From CADCVT01 sp036389485 (lineage in GTDB: Bacteria > Actinomycetota > Thermoleophilia > Solirubrobacterales > Solirubrobacteraceae), in the NCBI GenBank assembly GCA_036389485.1, contig DASVPR010000003.1:1-64000 (forward strand): DNA of 64,000 nt. Direction: 5' to 3'. The notes below the pieces were generated by a model. The model searched no databases. It was not told the origin of the DNA and was given only the letters and a program-made list of their open reading frames with translations. This document shows positions 40,501 to 47,317 of this stretch, piece after piece. The translations under genes were made by a program, and so were the position numbers. Numbering within the stretch: the stretch's first letter is position 1; the number at the start of each line of letters is the position of its first letter.

Positions 40501-42126
40501 CTGCTCGCGCGCGGCCTGCAGCTCGCCGGTGCGGTCGTCGGCCTCGCCGGCGCGCTCGCGGACGAGGGCCTCCGCGCGCTCGGCCCGCTGCGCGGCCTCC
40601 TCGACTCGGCGCTCGGCGTCGGCGCGCGCGGTCTCCAGCTCGGCGTGGCGGCGCTCCGCGGCCTCCTGCGCGGCGCGAAGCTCGGCCTCGGCGCGCGCGG
40701 TGGCGTCCTCGCGGGCGCGGCGCTCGCGCTCGTCGGCCTCGGCGCGGACGATCCGGTTGCGCTCGTCGGCCTCCTCCAGCGCGCGGCGCTCGCGCTCCTC
40801 GGCGGCCTCGCGCGCGCGGCGTTCGGCGTCGAGGAGGGCGGCGGCCTCGGCCGCTTCGGCCCGCGCCGCGCTGGCCAGCTCGTGGGCCTCGCGCAGCTCG
40901 GCCTCGAGGTGGGCGATCCGCTCGCGCGCCTCCGCGAGACGCCCCTCGATCGATGCCACCTGCTCGATCCGCGAGCGCACGGCGTCGGAGGCCTCGACCG
41001 CCTCGCGCGCCGCCTTCTCGGCCGCCTCGCGCGCGTGCTCGGCGGTGCGGGCGCGCGCCTCGGCGACCGTGCGCGCCTCCGCGCTCGCGGCCGCGCGCGT
41101 CTCCGCCGCGCGGCGCAGCTTCTCGGCGTCGTCGCGGGCGGCGCGGGCGGCGGCGAGCTCGGCCGCGGTGCGCGCGGCCTCCTCGATCGCCGTCCGAAGC
41201 TCCTCGCGCGCCGCGTGCAGCTCGTCGTCGCGGCGGCGAGCGTCCTCCGTCGCCTCCTGCCGCGCGCGCTGCAGGTCGGCGGTCAGCTCGGCGACCCGCT
41301 CCTGGGCGTGCTCGGCCCGGGTGGCGAGCTCGCGCCCGCGCGACTCCGCGTCCCGGAACCGCTCGGTCGCGGCGGCGCGCTCGCGCTCGGCGGCCTCGAG
41401 CCGCTCGGCCAGCGCCTCGGCGCGCTGCTCGGCGTCGGTCGTCGCGGCCGCGGCGTTCTCCAGCTCGGAGAGCCGCGCCTCGAGGCGGCGCACCCGCGCG
41501 GAGGCGCCGTCGAGCCGCCGCTCGGCCTCCGCCGCCCGCCGCCGCTCGCGCTCGAGCGCCTCCGCGGGGTCGACCTCGCCGGCGGTGTCGACGGCCGGCG
41601 GGGCCGCTTGCGCCGCCTCGGCCAGAGCCTCGTCGAGGGCCGGTGCCGCCGCTTCGGGCGCCGCCGCTTCGGGCGCCTCGGGCGGAGCGGCGTCGCGGAG
41701 AGGGGCGGCTTCGGGCGCCTCGGGCGGAGCGGCGTCGCGGAGAGGGGCGGCTTGGGGCGCCTCGGGCGGAACCTCGTCGAGGACCGGGGCCGCTTCGCGC
41801 GCGGACGCGGGCGCCTCCCGGAGCTTGTGCTCCCGCGGGGCGGGAAGGTCGAGGAGCTGTCCGTCGACGCGCAGCGCGTAGGCCGGGCGCGAACCCAGCG
41901 CCGCGACGGGGACCGCGAAGGGAAGGACGAAGGCGCCCGAACGCGCGTCGAAGCGATCCGGCGCGTTGAGCGCGGCGAACTCGCGCGCCGTGCGGCCGTC
42001 GTCGACGACGAGGATCGGCTCGGCCCCGGCGGTCAGCTCGGGGTCCACGCGGCCGGCCAGCCGCACGAGAGCGGTGCCCGGCAGCGCGGGCACGCGCTCG
42101 AAGAACGCGATCGAGAGGGGCCGCAT
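37504..42126 (-). CDS. Giant coiled-coil protein, 1,540 residues
   Basis: No named family is recognised. Residues 1-105 look like a compact beta-rich domain (MRPLSIAFFERVPALPG, PILVVDDGRTAREFAALNAP). Residues 110-180 are a Pro/Ala/Glu spacer with 14-residue repeats (APLRDAAPPEAPEA). Residues 190-1520 are almost unbroken Glu/Ala/Arg/Leu heptad coiled coil, with few prolines or glycines. The last 20 residues are basic. There are no Walker motifs, so it is not an SMC ATPase, and no signal peptide or membrane helix. A structural or scaffold role in the cytoplasm is likely. ATG 42126 follows TACCCT by 8 bases, which excludes upstream in-frame starts. Confidence 0.8.
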   Translation of the reverse strand: MRPLSIAFFERVPALPGTALVRLAGRVDPELTAGAEPILVVDDGRTAREFAALNAPDRFDARSGAFVLPFAVPVAALGSRPAYALRVDGQLLDLPAPREHKLREAPASAREAAPVLDEVPPEAPQAAPLRDAAPPEAPEAAPLRDAAPPEAPEAAAPEAAAPALDEALAEAAQAAPPAVDTAGEVDPAEALERERRRAAEAERRLDGASARVRRLEARLSELENAAAATTDAEQRAEALAERLEAAERERAAATERFRDAESRGRELATRAEHAQERVAELTADLQRARQEATEDARRRDDELHAAREELRTAIEEAARTAAELAAARAARDDAEKLRRAAETRAAASAEARTVAEARARTAEHAREAAEKAAREAVEASDAVRSRIEQVASIEGRLAEARERIAHLEAELREAHELASAARAEAAEAAALLDAERRAREAAEERERRALEEADERNRIVRAEADERERRAREDATARAEAELRAAQEAAERRHAELETARADAERRVEEAAQRAERAEALVRERAGEADDRTGELQAAREQVQHLETQVAALEAELDSAREAAQSVAAEREEAAAHRAELEQQLADATAALESARSEHEHVAAGRDDYAQEVAEARRRAEAASKAHDDVVEQLAELRRELEAAEAQAGEREEALRDEVAQRERRIEELRTQLEETRRTEAAATTRAQELERTVGALEARAADAEAQREKLEEEVRSLRTRLDEVARARALAERGVAEASGARETAERELAAVRTELVEAQRALGEATAAADARVAQLEAAHAQQLAAAEREREQLATRHAEQLAEADRRREALEAEHAERLAEAQREREAQLEQAAREREELQAAHESDLAAAREALAELEAHAADRGRALDAERERQLTEARQRVEELEAEVGSRIEAIEAEASRRVEEIEAAAARRVEQLEAEAAQRIEALRAEREKIEADHAEEILRLRADHEQALATLRGEAEEAAAAHEAALAEARAERERIEAQRDEAIAEAVRESEDELAKARAAAEELEAEAASRLAAVEAEARRWTEEVQAEARRQAEAMRAEAKARAEDLAAERDRAAAEAFELAGERDRLEAQRSEAMVRLTALEQELAGAQDELDELRVGSVELLEARARVEALSTERDEAREKVHEIERERDVLRERVVAAERERDHALQQLEAAQRQAGALERELGAAAERVGALEREVEAGRSHAESLGRELEAARQRVERLDSERSAGRRTAEELERELDAARLLLEELESDRLAGRDEAGTLADELDEVRNRVSELQRERDAGRQRSSELERELQAARERLGALERERSAGEDQHAALLQALDAARERVVALEGERDSAQERLATLAEERDGVKERLAALSEARELEGDEAERLVAELTEAQVRAEALQRERDEARAEAEALREAERERLRLEQQAEQLREQVEALQHDEAEADRLREEIEALRAGATNGHDDRAELEERLRQVTRIVAQGMRHAAELEGRVTQLRGALQERIADGALSETEAEAVERVRERTVRGMAEADEVARRAAALQRRLAERAVSHR
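41666..41791 (-). repeat. Three 42-bp tandem repeats inside the coiled-coil gene
   Basis: Units at 41666-41707, 41708-41749 and 41750-41791. The first two are identical over 42 bases and the third is diverged. Each encodes a 14-residue Pro/Ala/Glu unit of the spacer between the N-terminal domain and the coiled coil. The perfect identity of two units suggests recent slippage or unequal recombination. Confidence 0.9.
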
Positions 42127-42134
42127 GGCGAACG

Positions 42135-42140
42135 AGGGTA
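42135..42140 (-). promoter_or_regulatory. Predicted -10 element of the coiled-coil gene
   Basis: TACCCT on the minus strand, 8 bases before the ATG at 42126. Confidence 0.55.
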
Positions 42141-42175
42141 CGCCAGCGACCCACCGGAATCCAATCCGCCATGCG

Positions 42176-42207
42176 GCCACTCCCACCCATTGGGGGGCGG
42201 GAGTGGC
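42176..42207 (-). terminator. Hairpin terminator after the GNAT-like gene
   Basis: GCCACTCCC pairs perfectly with GGGAGTGGC around a 14-base G-rich loop. It is 7 bases beyond the stop of the minus-strand gene at 42214 and upstream of the coiled-coil gene promoter. Confidence 0.65.
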
Positions 42208-42213
42208 GGCTGC

Positions 42214-42507
42214 CTAAGCGGCCAGGCGGAGGCGCGGGAACGCGCGGTGGACGCGGTCCTCGCGGGCGGCCGTCGAGCGCGCGTGCACGCGGAGCAGCTC
42301 GGCGAGCTCGGCCGTGCGGGCGAACGGGTCGCCGATCACGCGGTCGTCGCTGACGCTCAGGGCGGCGCGCGGCTGGCCGTCGACCTCGGCGAGCAGGACG
42401 GGGCCGAAGGGCACCGGAGCGCTGTCGAGGGCGGCCAGTCGGGCGAGGGTCGGGCCGTCGCCGTGGGTGGCCGCCCGGATGCTGATGGTGGGGGTGGTGT
42501 AGGTCAT
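42214..42507 (-). CDS. Short GNAT-like protein (N-terminal half only), 97 residues
   Basis: The sequence ISIRAATHGDGPTLARLAALD followed by GPVLLAEVDGQPRAALSV resembles the first strands of GNAT acetyltransferases, where a receptive acceptor domain begins. The acetyl-CoA binding motif (Q/RxxGxG/A) is missing. It continues instead with SDDRVIGDPFARTAELAELL and a basic helix. It is therefore a reduced GNAT-related protein, probably not an enzyme. The ATG has a good AAAGGA ribosome site 7 bases upstream. It is divergent from the LysR regulator, its likely controller. Confidence 0.75.
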   Translation of the reverse strand: MTYTTPTISIRAATHGDGPTLARLAALDSAPVPFGPVLLAEVDGQPRAALSVSDDRVIGDPFARTAELAELLRVHARSTAAREDRVHRAFPRLRLAA

Positions 42508-42590
42508 TGGGCGGTCCTTTCTCTCTTCTTTCCACTCCTAGTGTCGGCCGGTCGACCCATAACTTCAAGTGACATTCCATCATCGGCACG

Positions 42591-42605
42591 ATAAGATGGC
42601 CTTAT
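42591..42605 (+). promoter_or_regulatory. LysR promoter and overlapping palindrome (possible autoregulation site)
   Basis: ATAAG-ATGGC-CTTAT is a perfect 5-base inverted repeat of the T-N11-A type used by LysR regulators. It contains the TAAGAT -10 candidate (42592-42597, 6 bases before ATG) and reaches into the start codon, so binding would block transcription. A second small palindrome ACTTCAAGT lies at 42562-42570, between the divergent genes. Confidence 0.5.
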
Positions 42606-43539
42606 GCTCGACGTCAAGCGCCTGCGAGTCCTCAGGGAGGTCGCGGCGAAGGGCTCCTTCTCCGCCGCCGCCGAGTCGCTCGCCTACACCCAGTCCGCGG
42701 TCAGCCAGCAGATCGCTGCCCTCGAGCGCGAGGCCGGGACGCGCCTCGTCGACCGCTCGGCCCGCGGCGTCCGCCTCACCGACGCCGGCCGCGCCCTCGT
42801 CCGCCACGCGGACGTCATCCTCGCCCGCCTCGCCGACGCCGAGGCGGAGCTGGAGGCGATCGCCGGCCTGAGAGGCGGCCGCGTCCGCCTCGTCTCCTTC
42901 GCGTCCGCGGGCGCGACGCTGATGCCGCGCGCGATCGCGCTGTTCCGCGAGCGGTATCCCGCCGTGGAGCTGACGCTCGAGCCCGCCGAGCCCGCCGAGG
43001 CGATGGCCAAGCTGCGCGCCGGCGAGGCCGACATCGGCCTGACCATCGACGCCGAGTTCTGCTCGATCGCCGAGGACGACATCGAGCTGCTCCACCTCCT
43101 CCACGACCCGATGTACGCGGTCCTGCCGCGCGATCACCCGCTGGCCGCCAAGCCGCGCATCCGCCTCGAGGAGCTGCGCGACGAGAACTGGCTCGGCGGC
43201 TCGCAGACCGGCTGCCCGGACACGATGATCCTCGTGCGCGCGTGTAACGCCGCCGGCTTCGAGCCGCGCATCGCGTTCCACTCCGACGACTACCTCGCGA
43301 TCCAGGGCTTCGTCGCCGCGGGCGTCGGCGTCTCGCTGATCCCCGACCTCGCGCTCCTCGCGGTCCGCGACGACGTTGTCATCCGCGCGCTGAAGTCGCG
43401 CCCGCCGGTGCGCCGCATCCAGGCGGCGACGCTGCTCGACGGCTACAAGTCGCCCGCGATCGAGGCGATGCTGATGACGCTGCAGGAGGTCGGGATGGAG
43501 TTCGAGGGCCAACGCCGCGAGCTTGCGCTGGCGTCGTAG
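42604..43539 (+). CDS. LysR-family transcriptional regulator
   Basis: A 311-residue LysR protein. The N-terminal winged helix has LRVLREVAAKGSFSAAAESL, YTQSAVSQQIAALEREAG and LVDRSARGVRLTDAGRAL. The effector domain follows with RLVSFASAGATLMPRAIALF and GVGVSLIPDLALLAV. It is divergent from the GNAT-like gene at 42507. The stop TAG forms part of a TAGATT hexamer that may be the -10 of the next gene. The inducer is not predictable from sequence. Confidence 0.92.
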   Translation: MLDVKRLRVLREVAAKGSFSAAAESLAYTQSAVSQQIAALEREAGTRLVDRSARGVRLTDAGRALVRHADVILARLADAEAELEAIAGLRGGRVRLVSFASAGATLMPRAIALFRERYPAVELTLEPAEPAEAMAKLRAGEADIGLTIDAEFCSIAEDDIELLHLLHDPMYAVLPRDHPLAAKPRIRLEELRDENWLGGSQTGCPDTMILVRACNAAGFEPRIAFHSDDYLAIQGFVAAGVGVSLIPDLALLAVRDDVVIRALKSRPPVRRIQAATLLDGYKSPAIEAMLMTLQEVGMEFEGQRRELALAS

Positions 43540-43542
43540 ATT
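43537..43542 (+). promoter_or_regulatory. Possible -10 element of the membrane protein gene
   Basis: TAGATT contains the LysR stop codon and lies 9 bases before the CTG at 43552. Confidence 0.4.
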
Positions 43543-43551
43543 TCGCGCGTC

Positions 43552-44613
43552 CTGCGCGCGCTGAACACGCTCTCCACCCGCCGCCTGGCGCTGCTCGTCG
43601 GCGCCGGCGGCGCGCTCGCCCTCGTCCTGCTCGACGCGCTCGTCCGCGACGAGCCGGTCCCCGAGGACGACGACCTCATCTACGAGCGGATGGCGGAGGA
43701 CCCCTCCGCGCCGCACACCTACGTCTTCGCGTTCCGGGTCGCGGTGCCGTGGCTGGTCCACGTCCTGCCGTTCGACCACGACGTCTCGTTCGCCGTGCTC
43801 GCCTGGCTGTTCAGCGGCGCGGCCGGCGGCGTCCTCTTCCTCCTCCTCGACCGGCTCGGGATCGAGCGGCGGACAGCGGTTCCCCTCGCGGTCGCGCTCG
43901 TCGTCTCGCCGCCGCTGCTCGTCGCGTCGCTGCGGCAGGGCCGCAACCCCGACCCGCTGACGATCCTCGTCATGGTCGCCGGCGCGCTGTTCATCGTCGA
44001 GCGCCGGCCGGTCCCGCTCGGGCTGACGATGCTCGTGGGCGCCTTCAACCGCGAGAGCGCGCTGTTCCTCGCCCCGCTGGCGTACGCGGTCTGGGCGGAG
44101 GACTGGCTCGACGCCCGCGCGCTGCGCACCATCGCGCTCGCGGCCGCGCCCGCGGTCGTCGCGTTCGTGACGCTGCGCCTGGCGATCCCGACGGTCGGCC
44201 GCGAGCAGATACCGGGCTACGGCGCCTCGCTCGTCCAGGGCCGCGTCGACGTCCTCGACGAGGCGCTGGAGACGCCCGGAACGCAGCTGCGCCGGCTCTT
44301 CGCGATCTACGGCCCGCTGTGGGCCGTCGCGCCGTTCGCGCTGGCGGGGATGCGGTTCGCGCGGCGCGGGACCGTCCTCGTCGCGCTGTGCGCGCTGGCC
44401 TGCACGTTCGCGCTCGACTGGGGGCGGATCTTCTTCATCGCGGCCCCGGTGTTCTACGCCGCGTCCGGGTGGGTCCTCGACCGGCGGCCGGGCTGGCGCG
44501 CGCCCGTGTTCGCGCTGCTGCTCGCCCTGGTCGCCGGCTACGCCGCGTACATGCAGATCGACGGCGTCGAGAACCTGATCGAGGCCGGGCCGCCGCCCTA
44601 CCCGGTGCGGTAG
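43552..44613 (+). CDS. Polytopic membrane protein, GT-C-like
   Basis: About 350 residues with 9-10 hydrophobic helices. The sequence RMAEDPSAPHTYVFAFRVAVPWLVH is the first loop-helix region, and GAFNRESALFLAPLAYAV is a conserved-looking loop. The layout resembles GT-C glycosyltransferases or DUF2029-type proteins, but no catalytic motif is certain. The start is problematic. The first ATG (43690) would remove the helix RRLALLVGAGGALALVLL, and no ATG, GTG or TTG lies between the LysR stop and it. CTG 43552 is proposed because TAGATT precedes it at leaderless spacing; ATT 43540 is another option. It overlaps the convergent sulfotransferase gene by 16 bases. Confidence 0.65.
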   Translation: MRALNTLSTRRLALLVGAGGALALVLLDALVRDEPVPEDDDLIYERMAEDPSAPHTYVFAFRVAVPWLVHVLPFDHDVSFAVLAWLFSGAAGGVLFLLLDRLGIERRTAVPLAVALVVSPPLLVASLRQGRNPDPLTILVMVAGALFIVERRPVPLGLTMLVGAFNRESALFLAPLAYAVWAEDWLDARALRTIALAAAPAVVAFVTLRLAIPTVGREQIPGYGASLVQGRVDVLDEALETPGTQLRRLFAIYGPLWAVAPFALAGMRFARRGTVLVALCALACTFALDWGRIFFIAAPVFYAASGWVLDRRPGWRAPVFALLLALVAGYAAYMQIDGVENLIEAGPPPYPVR

Positions 44614-45494
44614 CCGAGCTTCTCGCAGGTTGGACCGAGGATCTCGATCAGCGCCTCCTGCTCCTCGGCGCTCAGCCGCTCGCACCAGCCGCCCGGCGAC
44701 GCCGCCCGCACGAACCTCCCGGGCCCCCGCTCGGCCGCCGGCACCTTCGCGTACTCGTGCTTGGCGACGACCTCTTCGACCAGCGCGGCGGGCACCTGCA
44801 GCCCGATCGTCTCCAGCACCCGGCCGAGCTCGCGCGCCGGGTCGGCCAGCAGCTCCTCGTACCGGACGAGGACGCGCCGGTCGGGGGTGTGGGCGTCGTA
44901 CGCGCGCTGGGTCGCCTCGGTGCGGTAGCGCCACACCGTCGCCTGCCACTTGATGAACGGGACCCGCCCGTGCGGCGCGACCGGGAAGCCGCCGTCCTCG
45001 GTGATCCACCCGCCGTCCTGGTAGGCGTCGAGCCAGGAGTCGACGACGTCGCGCCCGTCGCGCAGCAGGAAGACGAGCCGCGACTGCGGCAGCAGCGACA
45101 TGACCCAGTCGGCCACCTGCGAGCCGCCGGGCTCCTTGATCACGACGCGGCGGCGGCCGTCGACCTGCAGGGCGAGGCGGTCGAGGATGAAGTCGCGCAG
45201 CAGCGGCTCCCAGCCCTCGCGGTGCTCCTCGCTGAAGAAGTAGTCGGGGTTGCCGCTCTTGACGTTCGCGAACGTCGACAGCTCCGGAGGGTCGTCGCAC
45301 GTGGCCCACGCGAGGGGGATGGGCCGCCACAGGCCGAGGTGGTGGCCGATGCCCGTCTCGTCCAGCCCCACCAGCTCGTCGAACTCCCGGAGCATCCGCA
45401 GCAGCCACGTGCTGCCGCTGCGGGACGAGCCGAAGATCCAGGTCAAACGGTCCTGAGGAGGCCTCAAGACGTTCACAGCCGCCAGATTGCCCAC
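44598..45494 (-). CDS. PAPS-dependent sulfotransferase
   Basis: A 298-residue sulfotransferase. The 5'-phosphosulfate-binding loop is WIFGSSRSGSTWLLRML (residues 19-35), and the 3'-phosphate-binding motif is LVFLLRDGRDVVDSWLDA. Other family segments are RVVIKEPGGSQVADW and RRVLVRYEELLADPARELG. It transfers sulfate from PAPS to a hydroxyl of a sugar, lipid or small molecule; sulfation of a surface glycan is plausible here. GTG 45494 is the outer start; GTG 45476 is an alternative. Only 20 bases separate it from the divergent CocE-type gene. Confidence 0.88.
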   Translation of the reverse strand: MGNLAAVNVLRPPQDRLTWIFGSSRSGSTWLLRMLREFDELVGLDETGIGHHLGLWRPIPLAWATCDDPPELSTFANVKSGNPDYFFSEEHREGWEPLLRDFILDRLALQVDGRRRVVIKEPGGSQVADWVMSLLPQSRLVFLLRDGRDVVDSWLDAYQDGGWITEDGGFPVAPHGRVPFIKWQATVWRYRTEATQRAYDAHTPDRRVLVRYEELLADPARELGRVLETIGLQVPAALVEEVVAKHEYAKVPAAERGPGRFVRAASPGGWCERLSAEEQEALIEILGPTCEKLGYRTG

Positions 45495-45514
45495 TCTTCG
45501 TCGTTCCTACCAAC

Positions 45515-47239
45515 ATGCGCCGCTCCATCGCCCTCGCCGTGCTGGCCGTGCTGCTGCTCGCCGCCCCCGCCTCGGCGGAGGTCGTATACGAGACGTACCG
45601 GGTTCCGACGGTCGACGGGGCGGAGGTCGCGGTCGAGGTCATGCGCGACGACAAGTTCGAGGACGCGCCCGTCCTGCTGACCTACTCGCCCTACAACACC
45701 CTCAGCGAGTACAGCTCCCCGAACCTCGCCAACGACTCGCTCGGCGAGCAGTTCGTGCCCAAGGGCTACGCCCGCGCGGTCGCCGACGTCCTCGGCACCC
45801 GCAACTCCTCCGGCTGCTGGGACTACGGCGGCCCGAAGGAGACGCAGTCCGGCGTCGATCTCGTGAAGTTCCTCGCGCATCAGGAGTGGTCGAACGGCAA
45901 CGTCGGCATGATCGGCGGCTCGTACGACGGAACGACGGCGAACATGGTCGCGTCGCAGGGGCCGAAGGTGCCGGAGCTGAAGGCGATCGTGCCGATCGCG
46001 GCGATCTCGCGGTGGTACGGCTACGCCTACTACGGCGGCGTCCGGTACTTCCTGAACTCCGAGGTCGCCAGCGACGAGGGCTTCGACACGCCGTTCGCGT
46101 TCGACTTCGGCCTCGCGCGCACGCCGCCCACGGACGTCGACGACGAGAAGTTCGGCGACAAGCTCGCCTCGCGCGCCGAGGTCTGCGACTCCGTCGAGCA
46201 CACGCTGAAGGGCTACTCGCAGTCGCCGGACTACGACCGGTTCTGGGTCGAGCGCGACTACCGCCGGCACGCGAAGGAGTTCCGCGCGGCGACGCTGATC
46301 GCCCACGGCTGGCAGGACTACAACGTCAAGCAGGAGGAGGGCATCGGGCTCTTCGAGGCGCTGCCGGCGCGGCGCTCGCCGGCGCATCGCGTGGGCGTCC
46401 CGCTGAAGCGGATGTGGCTGTGGCAGGACTCCCATTCCTCGCCGTCCGGCGATCGCTGGAACGAGCTGCTCGAGGACTTCCTCGACCGGTTCCTGCTCGG
46501 GCGGCGCACGGGCGTCGAGAAGACGCCGCTGGTGATCACCGAGGGGCGGACGGTCGTTGGCGGGTCGTACGAGTCGACCGGGTACCGGTCGGAGCGGTCG
46601 TGGCCGCCGGCGGGGGCGTCGCCGGTGCGGTACTGGCTGCGCCGGTCGTTCGACCAGGACGTGCCGGGGGTGCAGCTGCCGCCGCCGTCGACGGGCGAGA
46701 CGGGCGTGCTCTCCGACGAGCGCAATCCCGATTTCGTGGACAACATCTTCACGTGGGTCGGCGCGCCCACGTCCGAGGAGCTCGGCAACCGCGACCCGCT
46801 CAACCGCGAGGGCCACGGCTACTACTCGCTCTACTTCTCGACGCGGCCCCTGCAGCGGCCGATGCGGATCGTCGGGTCGCCTCAGCTGATCTCGTGGGTC
46901 CGGACGCCCGCCGGCGGCCACCTGTCGCCGGTGCTCGTCGACGTCGGCCCGGACGGCACGATGACGACGATCGCGCGCGGCTTCCTGAACGTGGACTACC
47001 GCGACGGGCTGGGCGAGGCCAAGCCGGTCGACGGCGAGTGGGTCAAGGCGCGCGTGAGCTTCCTGCCGCAGGACGTGACGGTGGGGACCGGGCACCGGCT
47101 CGGCCTGCTCGTGCAGTCGTCGAACACGGTGTGGGCGGTGCCGGGCGCCTTCGGCCCGAACAACATCGCCACCGGTCCGGTGGAGGACGTGACGAAGGTC
47201 GGCTCGCGCCTCGTGCTGCCGACCGCTCCCGCTCGCTAG
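45515..47239 (+). CDS. Secreted CocE/NonD-family alpha/beta hydrolase
   Basis: A 574-residue exported hydrolase of the X-Pro dipeptidyl-peptidase/CocE family. Residues 1-21 are a signal peptide cut at ASA-EV. The nucleophile elbow is IGGSYDGTT with Ser136, and the IAHGWQDYNVKQEEG segment and WQDSHSSPSG supply the expected Asp and His. The C-terminal jelly-roll domain (YWLRRSFDQDVPG onward) is as in CocE. It probably cleaves an ester or amide outside the cell. A hairpin follows 35 bases after the stop. Confidence 0.88.
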   Translation: MRRSIALAVLAVLLLAAPASAEVVYETYRVPTVDGAEVAVEVMRDDKFEDAPVLLTYSPYNTLSEYSSPNLANDSLGEQFVPKGYARAVADVLGTRNSSGCWDYGGPKETQSGVDLVKFLAHQEWSNGNVGMIGGSYDGTTANMVASQGPKVPELKAIVPIAAISRWYGYAYYGGVRYFLNSEVASDEGFDTPFAFDFGLARTPPTDVDDEKFGDKLASRAEVCDSVEHTLKGYSQSPDYDRFWVERDYRRHAKEFRAATLIAHGWQDYNVKQEEGIGLFEALPARRSPAHRVGVPLKRMWLWQDSHSSPSGDRWNELLEDFLDRFLLGRRTGVEKTPLVITEGRTVVGGSYESTGYRSERSWPPAGASPVRYWLRRSFDQDVPGVQLPPPSTGETGVLSDERNPDFVDNIFTWVGAPTSEELGNRDPLNREGHGYYSLYFSTRPLQRPMRIVGSPQLISWVRTPAGGHLSPVLVDVGPDGTMTTIARGFLNVDYRDGLGEAKPVDGEWVKARVSFLPQDVTVGTGHRLGLLVQSSNTVWAVPGAFGPNNIATGPVEDVTKVGSRLVLPTAPAR

Positions 47240-47274
47240 CAGCGCCGCCGCGAGCCTGGCGCGGCGCCGCTTGA

Positions 47275-47297
47275 CGGCGAGCTTCGAGTGCTCGCCG
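47275..47297. terminator. Hairpin after the CocE-type gene
   Basis: CGGCGAGC and GCTCGCCG form a perfect 8-bp stem with a 7-base loop. No T-run follows. It lies between the hydrolase stop and the FHA-protease ATG and may end transcription of the former. Confidence 0.5.
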
Positions 47298-47317
47298 GCC
47301 GGGCATTGACCGGGCCC

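Noticed and set aside
37504..42126. Coiled-coil protein as an SMC or Rad50-like ATPase
   Set aside because: No Walker A, Walker B or signature motif is present at either end, and there is no hinge-like break in the middle.
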